Shown piece by piece: positions 24,435 to 31,720 of a stretch of DNA of 64,000 bases (the stretch's first letter is position 1; the number at the start of each line of letters is the position of its first letter). The notes under the pieces are model-generated. The model worked only from the letters and a program-made list of their open reading frames with translations, had not been told where the DNA came from and ran no database searches. Source of the DNA: Sulfitobacter delicatus (GTDB lineage: Bacteria; Pseudomonadota; Alphaproteobacteria; Rhodobacterales; Rhodobacteraceae); the NCBI RefSeq assembly GCF_900102535.1, contig NZ_FNBP01000001.1, forward strand, positions 558,001 through 622,000. The letters run 5' to 3'. The translations under genes were made by a program, and so were the position numbers.

Positions 24435-26032
24435 CGCTTTTGACTGTTTCCAACCTCTCGCTGTCGATCCACGGTCTGCACATTCTCGACGGGGTAACCT
24501 TCTCTGTCGATCCCGGTGAGATCGTCGCCGTTACGGGGGAAAGCGGCTCGGGCAAATCGATGACCGCGCTGGCGGCGATGCAGCTGTTGCCTAAGGGGAC
24601 GACGACTACCGGCCACATCATGCTGGGCGACGATGATCTGACGCAGATGAGTGAAGCGGCGCTTTGTAACATGCGCGGCAACGACATCGGCATGGTCTTC
24701 CAAGAGCCTATGACTGCGCTGAACCCGGTGCAGTCCATCGGGCGGCAAGTGGCTGAAACCATCCGCGTGCATGACAGCAGCATTTCCCGCGCCGAGGCCG
24801 AAGCGCGCGCCGCGGAGACCCTAGAGCGTGTCGGCCTTCCGCAAGAACGCTTCCCTCTGTCGCGATTTCCGCACGAACTCAGTGGCGGCCAGCGACAGCG
24901 TGTCGTGATCGCCATTGCCATCGCCCTGCGTCCCCGCCTGCTGATCGCCGATGAGCCCACCACTGCGTTGGATGTAACCACGCAAGCGCAGATCCTGCAG
25001 CTGCTCACGCGGCTTGCGCGCGAGGATGGAATGGGCCTGTTAATGATCACCCATGACCTCGCGGTCGTGGCAGATATGGCCGATCGCATTATCGTCATGC
25101 GCAAGGGTCAGATTGTCGAACAGGGCGAGACACAGAGCCTCCTCCACAACATGCAGCATCCCTATACGAAGATGCTCTTTGACGCCTCGCGGCATGAGGT
25201 CAACCTCCCCGAAGCGCCTGCGCCTGTGCCGCTGTTGGAGGTCAAAGATGTCTGCCGAGACTACCGCTTGCCGCGAAAAACGCTCTTCGGTCAGCCCGGC
25301 CAATTTCGCGCCGTAGACAACGTTAGCTTCACATTGAACCGTGGCGAACGGCTGGGACTTGTCGGCGAGTCCGGTTGTGGGAAATCGACGCTAACGCGGG
25401 CGATTCTGGGCCTCGAGCCGGTTCAGGAGGGCAGTATCCTATTGGATGGCGAGCCGGTCTTTACCGGAACAAAGCCCAATCTGAATGTCCGTCGTAAGCT
25501 GCAGGTGGTCTTCCAAGACCCTTTCGGCAGCTTCAATCCGCGCCATAGGGTCGACCGTCTGGTGACCGAGCCATTTCACCTGCTCGACACCCCGCCCCAA
25601 GGCGCGGAGCGAACCCGTGCGATTGATGAGGCACTCACCGCCGTGGGGCTGAGACCCAAAGACGCCCGCAAATACATTCACGAGTTTTCCGGCGGCCAGC
25701 GCCAGCGGATCGCCATTGCCCGCGCGCTCATCATCCGGCCAGAGTTGATCCTTTTCGACGAAGCTGTCAGCGCCCTCGATGTCTCTGTCCGGGCGCAGAT
25801 CCTCGACCTTCTGGCTGATCTATGTGGCCACTATGACCTCACCTATCTCTTTATCTCGCATGATCTGTCAGTCGTGCGCAGCGTGACGGACCGTGTCTTA
25901 GTGATGAAATCCGGGCAGATCGTTGAGGCAGGCGAAACGGCGAAGGTCTTTGATGCGCCGCAACATGCCTATACCCAAGCGCTGATCGCTGCCGCACCCG
26001 TGCTGCCCGACCTGTCGCAAGCGACAGGTTAA
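24431..26032 (+). CDS. Fused peptide ABC transporter ATPase (DppD-DppF in one chain)
   Basis: 533 residues with two complete ABC domains. The first (~1-260) has Walker A GESGSGKS, signature LSGGQRQR and Walker B LLIADEPTT. The second (~270-530) has GESGCGKS, FSGGQRQR and LILFDEAVSALD. Each ends with an oligopeptide/dipeptide C-terminal extension (QHAYTQALIAAAPVLP at the end). The fusion replaces separate DppD and DppF proteins, as in the GsiA/YejF group. It energises the two permeases and uses the binding protein encoded at 20431. A pair of overlapping hairpins includes its stop codon. Confidence 0.92.
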   Translation: MTLLTVSNLSLSIHGLHILDGVTFSVDPGEIVAVTGESGSGKSMTALAAMQLLPKGTTTTGHIMLGDDDLTQMSEAALCNMRGNDIGMVFQEPMTALNPVQSIGRQVAETIRVHDSSISRAEAEARAAETLERVGLPQERFPLSRFPHELSGGQRQRVVIAIAIALRPRLLIADEPTTALDVTTQAQILQLLTRLAREDGMGLLMITHDLAVVADMADRIIVMRKGQIVEQGETQSLLHNMQHPYTKMLFDASRHEVNLPEAPAPVPLLEVKDVCRDYRLPRKTLFGQPGQFRAVDNVSFTLNRGERLGLVGESGCGKSTLTRAILGLEPVQEGSILLDGEPVFTGTKPNLNVRRKLQVVFQDPFGSFNPRHRVDRLVTEPFHLLDTPPQGAERTRAIDEALTAVGLRPKDARKYIHEFSGGQRQRIAIARALIIRPELILFDEAVSALDVSVRAQILDLLADLCGHYDLTYLFISHDLSVVRSVTDRVLVMKSGQIVEAGETAKVFDAPQHAYTQALIAAAPVLPDLSQATG

Positions 26033-26071
26033 CGGGCCGATTGATCGAAACGGCAAACCGTCTTAACCTGT
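26010..26071 (+). terminator. Overlapping alternative hairpins at the end of the ABC transporter operon
   Basis: ACCTGTCGC (26010-26018) pairs with GCGACAGGT (26021-26029); alternatively ACAGGTTAA (26024-26032, containing the stop codon) pairs with TTAACCTGT (26063-26071), followed by TTAGG. The two pairings share bases 26024-26029 and exclude each other. The second has a weak U tract. It probably ends or stabilises the transcript. Confidence 0.45.
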
Positions 26072-26133
26072 TTAGGAGATTCCCGCACTGCGAGCGTGGC
26101 CGTCACCTGGCCCCTCACGCAAAGTGGAATTTC

Positions 26134-26164
26134 CCAAGACGGTTCAATTGCCTAATCGTCTTGG
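26134..26164. promoter_or_regulatory. Inverted repeat before the TAXI transporter operon
   Basis: A perfect 8-bp inverted repeat CCAAGACG-N15-CGTCTTGG lies about 70 bases before the binding-protein start. A further CCGTCTT half-site is at 26058-26064. The size and spacing suit a dimeric repressor or activator site, but the protein is unknown. Confidence 0.45.
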
Positions 26165-26234
26165 CGCTCTACTTGTGCATGCAATGGCGTCCGCCTAAAG
26201 GGTGGGCCGCCAATATAACAATGGGAGACATCTT

Positions 26235-27194
26235 ATGAAAATGTTCAAAATGCTCGCGATGACCGGCGCCATGGTAGCTGGTTCCGCGGCCATGGCTCAG
26301 GAAAAGTTCATCACCATCGGCACCGGTGGCCAGACGGGCGTTTACTTCGTCGTTGGTCAGTCGATCTGCCGTCTGGTGAACCGCGGCACTGCGGATCACA
26401 ACCTGAAATGCACCGCGCCGTCGACCGGCGGCTCCATCGCCAACATCAACGCGATCAAAGCGGGCGACATGGACATGGGAGTTGCCCAGTCCGACTGGCA
26501 GTTCCACGCCTATAACGGCTCCTCGCAGTTCGAAGGCGATAAGTTCGACAACCTGCGCGCGGTTTTCTCTGTGCATGGTGAGCCGTTCAACGTGATCGCC
26601 CGTGCCGACAGCGGCATCGAGTCCTTTGACGATCTCAAGGGTAAGCGCGTCAACATCGGCAACCCCGGTTCCGGCCAGCGCGCCACCATGGAAGTCGTGA
26701 TGGACGCCAAGGGCTGGACGCTGGACGATTTCGCTCTGGCCTCCGAGCTGAAGCCTGCTGAGCAAGCGGCTGCTCTAGGCGACAACAAGGTCGACGCGAT
26801 CATCTACACCGTGGGCCACCCCAACGGTTCCATCCAAGAAGCCGTATCGACCATCGACGCCAAGCTGGTGCCGGTCGACGGTGACGCGATCCAAGGTCTG
26901 ATCGACGACAACCCATACTACGCCGAGGCCACCGTGCCGGGCGGCATGTACAAGGGCACTGACGAAGACGTCAAAACCTTCGGCGTGAAAGCGACATTCG
27001 TCACCTCCGCTGATGTTGACGAGGACGTGGTCTATCAAGTGGTTAAAGCGGTTTTCGACAACTTCGACCGCTTTAAGCGCCTGCACCCTGCCTTCGAAAA
27101 CCTGACCGAAGAAGAAATGATCTCCGGCGGTCTGTCGGCTCCGCTGCACCCGGGCGCCGAGAAATACTACAAAGAGCAAGGCTGGATCGAATAA
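26235..27194 (+). CDS. TAXI-family TRAP transporter solute-binding protein
   Basis: 319 residues from ATG 26235 (GGGAGA upstream). The signal peptide ends after GSAAMA. The mature protein starts with KFITIGTGGQTGVYFVVGQSI, the TAXI hallmark, and has NPGSGQRATMEVVM and GDNKVDAIIYTVGHPNGSIQE segments that line the binding cleft. It works with the fused permease at 27307. TAXI systems import organic acids or amino acids such as glutamate in the few cases studied; the ligand here is not readable. An intercistronic hairpin follows, which usually raises binding-protein yield over permease. Confidence 0.92.
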   Translation: MKMFKMLAMTGAMVAGSAAMAQEKFITIGTGGQTGVYFVVGQSICRLVNRGTADHNLKCTAPSTGGSIANINAIKAGDMDMGVAQSDWQFHAYNGSSQFEGDKFDNLRAVFSVHGEPFNVIARADSGIESFDDLKGKRVNIGNPGSGQRATMEVVMDAKGWTLDDFALASELKPAEQAAALGDNKVDAIIYTVGHPNGSIQEAVSTIDAKLVPVDGDAIQGLIDDNPYYAEATVPGGMYKGTDEDVKTFGVKATFVTSADVDEDVVYQVVKAVFDNFDRFKRLHPAFENLTEEEMISGGLSAPLHPGAEKYYKEQGWIE

Positions 27195-27221
27195 TCTTCT
27201 AGTATTTGCGTGACATAACAA

Positions 27222-27249
27222 CTCTGGCGGCGGTACGCTGCCGTCAGAG
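27222..27249 (+). terminator. Intercistronic hairpin between TAXI binding protein and permease
   Basis: CTCTGGCGGC (27222-27231) pairs with GCCGTCAGAG (27240-27249), 10 bp with one G-U pair and an 8-base loop, and no U tract. It probably protects the binding-protein mRNA or attenuates transcription into the permease. Confidence 0.55.
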
Positions 27250-27306
27250 ACCCAACAAAGAAGAATAGAAGCACCCGTCATAAGATGGGGCTGACAGGGG
27301 GACGAT

Positions 27307-30060
27307 ATGTCGGAGAAGGACCAGCAAAAGGCGGCTGCCGTCGAGACCGCTGCAACCGGTGATCGCGGCGGATTAAGTCAGGCAGAACTTGACGAACTTG
27401 TTGCTTCTTCTGATACGGGCGGACGCGCTGTTGCGGGCCCCATGGGCACTCTTTTGCTGTTGGTGGCACTCGCTTGGTCGCTGTTTCAGCTCTATATCGC
27501 TTCGCCCTTCGGCCTGTTTAACGACACGCTTGCGCGGTCCATCCACCTCGGCTTTGCTGTTTTCCTTGGCATTATGGTCTTCCCGGCCACGCGCACCAGC
27601 TTTCAGGTGGCGCTTGGTGTCATCGTGCCTATCGTGCTCGCAGCCCTTTTCATGGCCAGCACAAAGGATTCGACCGCCGTTTGGTGGATCCCGATCCCGG
27701 CGCTTTTTGTCATCGCGACAGTGCTGCTCGGCTCACCTAAGAACCGCATCCCAATCTGGGAATGGGCCTTGGCCATCGTCGGCACCTTCTGTGCGCTTTA
27801 TCTCTTCATTTTCTACCGCGAGATTGCCAATCGCGTCGGCGCGCCTATCCTGCCTGACTATATCGCAGGCGTCACTGGCCTGCTGATCCTGCTCGAAGCC
27901 ACGCGCCGCGCGCTCGGGCCGGCTTTGATGATCGTGGCGAGCCTATTTCTGTTCTACACCGTGCTCGGCCCCTATATGCCCAGCATTATCGCGCATAAGG
28001 GCAACAGCCTGTCCGAGATTGTGAACCACCAGTGGATCACCACCGAAGGCGTCTTTGGCATCGCCCTTGGTGTTTCGACCTCTTTCGTCTTCCTTTTCGT
28101 GCTTTTCGGTTCGCTGTTGGACCGTGCAGGCGCGGGCAACTATTTCATTCAGGTCGCCTTTAGCCTCATGGGCCACATGCGTGGTGGACCGGCGAAAGCG
28201 GCGGTCGTGGCTTCGGCGATGACGGGCCTGATCTCAGGCTCCTCCATCGCTAACGTGGTGACCACGGGTACGTTTACCATTCCGTTGATGAAGAAGGTCG
28301 GCTTTAACTCCGAAAAAGCCGGTGCTGTCGAGGTGGCCTCTTCGGTCAACGGTCAGATCATGCCGCCCGTGATGGGGGCTGCGGCCTTCCTCATGGTCGA
28401 ATATGTCGGCATCCCCTACTTCGACGTCGTGAAACATGCCTTCCTTCCGGCGGTGATTTCTTACATCGCACTGGTGTACATCGTACACCTTGAGGCGATG
28501 AAGGCCGGGATGCAGGGCTTGCCGCGCGCATATACGCCCAAGCCGCTTGTGCAGCAGCTGATCGGCATCGCATTTGCGATTATCGCGATCTGCGCGTTGT
28601 CCTTTGCCGTTTATTATCTGATGGGCTGGATCCGTCCGGCATTCCCAGAAACGGCGGGCTATATCATCTTTGTCTTCCTCACCGCGGTCTATGTCGGGCT
28701 GCTCTATGTGGCGAGCAAGGAAGAGCCGCTCAAGCTCGACGACCCGAATGCCGAGGTAACGTCCCTGCCGATGCCCGGGCCCACCGCCCGCTCCGGTTTG
28801 CACTTTATCCTACCGGTTGTCGTGCTGGTCTGGGCGCTGATGGTCGACCGTCTGTCGCCGGGCCTCTCGGCCTTCTGGGCAGCGGCTTACATGATTTTCA
28901 TCCTGCTTACACAACGCCCACTGATGGCGATGTTCCGGGGTGAGAGCCAGTTTGTGAATGACATCAAAGAAGGCGTGTTTGACTTGATCGACGGCCTTGT
29001 CACCGGCGCGCGCAACATGATCGGTATCGGCATTGCGACCGCGACCGCAGGTATCATCGTTGGTGCGGTCAGCCAGACAGGCGTCGGTTCGGCGCTGGCG
29101 GATGTGGTTGAGGTGCTGTCGGGCGGCAATATCCTTGCGATCCTCTTCCTGACTGCGGTGCTGTCGCTGATACTCGGCATGGGCCTGCCCACCACGGCGA
29201 ACTACATCGTGGTCTCGGCGCTGCTCGCACCGGTGATCGTGACGTTGGGCCAACAGAACGGTCTGATTGTGCCGCTGATCGCCGTGCACCTCTTTGTCTT
29301 CTACTTTGGCATCATGGCGGACGTGACCCCGCCGGTGGGGCTTGCGAGCTTCGCCGCGGCGGCTGTGTCGGGCGGTGATCCGATCCGCACCGGTTTGGTG
29401 GCCTTCTTCTACAGCCTGCGCACCGCGGCGCTGCCGTTCCTGTTCATTTTCAACACCGAGCTTTTGCTGATCGGCGTCGGATGGGGGCAGGGGCTGTTCA
29501 TCTTCGTGGTCGCGACCGTGGCGATGCTGCTCTTTGCAGCGGCGACGCAGGGCTGGTTCCTAACCCGTAACCGTTTCTATGAAACAATCGCGCTCTTGCT
29601 GATCGCCTTTACGCTCTTCCGCCCGGGCTTCTGGATGGACATGATCTCGCCGCCCTATAGCGAAGAGGCGCCGACCGAGATCGTACAGGCTGCCGAAGAA
29701 ACCCCGGCAGGGGAACGGCTGCGACTGCGGGTCTCCGGCGTCAACGACCTTGGGGATCCGTTGGAATTTGTCGCGCTGTTGCCGATTGGGGAGGGCGAAA
29801 CCGGGGCCGAGAAATTGGAAGCCTCTGGCCTGGTGTTCCGTGAGGATGGCGACAAGATGATCATCGACGACGTGGTCTATGACAGCCCTGCGCAATCTGC
29901 CGGGCTCGATTGGGACCAAGAAGTGTTGCGCGTGCTGAAGCCTGTGCCGCAGCCCAGCAAATACTGGATGTTCATCCCGGCGCTTCTGCTGCTGGCGTTA
30001 GTGGTCTTCCTGCAACGGGGCCGCGCTGAGCGGACCTCCCGCCAGTCCGCGACAGCCTGA
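27307..30060 (+). CDS. TRAP transporter fused permease (DctQ-DctM) with DUF3394 C-terminus
   Basis: 917 residues. A ~45-residue hydrophilic N-terminus is followed by four helices of the small DctQ-like part, then the large DctM part with motifs SGSSIANVVTTGTFTIPLMKK, NGQIMPPVMGAAAF and GMGLPTTANYIV, typical of TAXI permeases. After the last transport helix (~residue 770) comes a ~110-residue soluble region of DUF3394 type with a PDZ-like turn (VVYDSPAQSAGLDWDQEVLRV), then a final membrane helix. It uses an ion gradient to import the ligand of the TAXI binding protein. A universal stress protein gene follows after 12 bases. Confidence 0.92.
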   Translation: MSEKDQQKAAAVETAATGDRGGLSQAELDELVASSDTGGRAVAGPMGTLLLLVALAWSLFQLYIASPFGLFNDTLARSIHLGFAVFLGIMVFPATRTSFQVALGVIVPIVLAALFMASTKDSTAVWWIPIPALFVIATVLLGSPKNRIPIWEWALAIVGTFCALYLFIFYREIANRVGAPILPDYIAGVTGLLILLEATRRALGPALMIVASLFLFYTVLGPYMPSIIAHKGNSLSEIVNHQWITTEGVFGIALGVSTSFVFLFVLFGSLLDRAGAGNYFIQVAFSLMGHMRGGPAKAAVVASAMTGLISGSSIANVVTTGTFTIPLMKKVGFNSEKAGAVEVASSVNGQIMPPVMGAAAFLMVEYVGIPYFDVVKHAFLPAVISYIALVYIVHLEAMKAGMQGLPRAYTPKPLVQQLIGIAFAIIAICALSFAVYYLMGWIRPAFPETAGYIIFVFLTAVYVGLLYVASKEEPLKLDDPNAEVTSLPMPGPTARSGLHFILPVVVLVWALMVDRLSPGLSAFWAAAYMIFILLTQRPLMAMFRGESQFVNDIKEGVFDLIDGLVTGARNMIGIGIATATAGIIVGAVSQTGVGSALADVVEVLSGGNILAILFLTAVLSLILGMGLPTTANYIVVSALLAPVIVTLGQQNGLIVPLIAVHLFVFYFGIMADVTPPVGLASFAAAAVSGGDPIRTGLVAFFYSLRTAALPFLFIFNTELLLIGVGWGQGLFIFVVATVAMLLFAAATQGWFLTRNRFYETIALLLIAFTLFRPGFWMDMISPPYSEEAPTEIVQAAEETPAGERLRLRVSGVNDLGDPLEFVALLPIGEGETGAEKLEASGLVFREDGDKMIIDDVVYDSPAQSAGLDWDQEVLRVLKPVPQPSKYWMFIPALLLLALVVFLQRGRAERTSRQSATA

Positions 30061-30072
30061 GGAGGGCGCGCT

Positions 30073-30504
30073 ATGTTTGATAACATCTTGCTGACGATTG
30101 ACCTGAGCGATCCCAAATCTTGGGAAAAGGCTCTCCCACAGTCGATCGACATGATCCGTCTGTCCAAGGGCACGCTCCATATCCTCTCGGTCGTGCCTGA
30201 CATGGGGACGCCTTTGGTTGAGGGATTCTTCCCGCAGGACTACGAAAAGAAGGCAACCGCGCGGGCTGCGCAGGAACTTGCCAAGCTTGTCGACCGCGAA
30301 GTGCCTGATGACATAAAGGTGAAGCAACACCTCAAATTTGGTAAGATTCACCGTGAGGCGCTAAAAACGATAAAGAAATCAGATGCTGATCTGGTCGTCA
30401 TGGGCTCCGAACATCCTGACAAGCTACGAGAATTTCTCGTCGGCTCAAATGCAGACCGAATCGTGCGTCGTTCCCCTGTTTCCGTTCTGGTCGTGAGGGC
30501 GTAA
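30073..30504 (+). CDS. Universal stress protein (UspA family)
   Basis: 143 residues, one Usp domain: MFDNILLTIDLSD at the first strand and a C-terminal ATP-loop region VVMGSEHPDKLREFLVGSNADRIV. The canonical G-2x-G-9x-G(S) motif is present except that the second Gly is His, so nucleotide binding is likely but not assured. Its position 12 bases after a TRAP permease recalls TeaD of Halomonas, a Usp that tunes the TeaABC ectoine transporter. The same regulatory role is inferred here. GAGGG precedes the ATG. Confidence 0.88.
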   Translation: MFDNILLTIDLSDPKSWEKALPQSIDMIRLSKGTLHILSVVPDMGTPLVEGFFPQDYEKKATARAAQELAKLVDREVPDDIKVKQHLKFGKIHREALKTIKKSDADLVVMGSEHPDKLREFLVGSNADRIVRRSPVSVLVVRA

Positions 30505-30571
30505 GAGACGTGAATCGCGGAATGAAGCAGGGAAATGTTCCAATGCGCCGCGTTGCTCGGAGTATTCACGC

Positions 30572-31654
30572 ATGACCCCCTTCGCCATCGCCGGCGTGCA
30601 AATGTACGTCAACGCCCTGCAGCCCAATGTCGACGGCATGATTCACCGGCTCGACATCCTGATGGCGCGCTTCCCTTGGACGCAGATGGTGCTGTTCTCC
30701 GAGCTTGCGCCCTTCGGCCCGCTGGACCGTTTCGCTCTGCCGCCAGAGAACGAGACGATTGAGGTCTTCCAAGCCGCCGCGCGCAAGCACCGGGTCTGGC
30801 TGATCCCCGGCTCGATGTTCCTCAAGCACCCCGAAGATGGCCGGGTCTATAACACCTCGGTCGTGATCAACCCCGAAGGTGAAGTGGTGCGCCGCTATGC
30901 CAAGATGTTCCCCTTCCGGCCATATGAAGCCGGGGTCGCGGCGGGGAATGAATTCTGCATCTTCGACGTGCCGAACGTGGGCCGCTTTGGCCTGTCGATC
31001 TGCTATGACATGTGGTTCCCCGAGACCACGCGCCAACTGACCTCGCAAGGGGTCGAAGTGCTGCTGCACCCGGTGCTGACCGGCACGACCGACCGCGATG
31101 CGGAACTTGCCATCGCGCGGGCTACGGCGGCGCAGTTCCAGTGCTATATCTTCGACGTGAACGGTCTTGGCGCGGGCGGCGTGGGCAAATCCTGCGTCGT
31201 CGACCCGACATCGATGGTTCTGCACCAGTCTGCGGGCCAAGAAGACATGTTCCCAATCGAGATCGACCTGAACATGGTGCGCCGCCAGCGCGAGACCGGG
31301 ATGAAGGGTCTGGGCCAGTTGCTGAAATCTTTCCGCGACCGGTCGACTGATTTCCCGATCTATGACCGCGAAAGCGGTGCTGACGCCTATCTGAACACGC
31401 TCGGCCCGCTCGAAATCCCGCAACAGGGCACCCGCGCCGGTCTGCACGTAGATGTACCGGGCCAGCAAGTGCCCGCCGAGCTTCCCGCCTACAAGGGCAA
31501 GAATGGTTTCCCACCAGAGCCTCTTGCCAGCCCCACCGCGGGCACCGCGCCCGAAGTGGCGCAGTCTCCGGCGCCTGCCGCACCCGCTGCGGCGACGCCT
31601 AATCCACCAACCCCGCCCGTCACCGTCGGGCAGAATGACAATACCAGCGGCTAG
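30572..31654 (+). CDS. Carbon-nitrogen hydrolase (nitrilase superfamily)
   Basis: 360 residues. The catalytic triad of the superfamily is visible as Glu44 (LFSELAPFG), Lys111 (YAKMFPF) and Cys144 (LSICYDMWFPE). Such enzymes hydrolyse amides, carbamoyl-amines or nitriles through a Cys thioester. The core ends near residue 310; the remaining ~50 residues are Pro/Ala-rich and low in complexity (SPAPAAPAAATPNPPTPP), probably disordered. GGAG precedes the ATG. It is the first of five clustered genes that go on to a PLP decarboxylase, an ATP-grasp ligase, a C45 acyltransferase and a CoA-dependent racemase. Substrate unknown. Confidence 0.85.
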   Translation: MTPFAIAGVQMYVNALQPNVDGMIHRLDILMARFPWTQMVLFSELAPFGPLDRFALPPENETIEVFQAAARKHRVWLIPGSMFLKHPEDGRVYNTSVVINPEGEVVRRYAKMFPFRPYEAGVAAGNEFCIFDVPNVGRFGLSICYDMWFPETTRQLTSQGVEVLLHPVLTGTTDRDAELAIARATAAQFQCYIFDVNGLGAGGVGKSCVVDPTSMVLHQSAGQEDMFPIEIDLNMVRRQRETGMKGLGQLLKSFRDRSTDFPIYDRESGADAYLNTLGPLEIPQQGTRAGLHVDVPGQQVPAELPAYKGKNGFPPEPLASPTAGTAPEVAQSPAPAAPAAATPNPPTPPVTVGQNDNTSG

Positions 31655-31720
31655 ACCGAGGTAAGGTTCGCGCGTTTCGCAGCCTGATGCATCGGTCGGC
31701 CCTCCAGCAGAGGACGCCTG

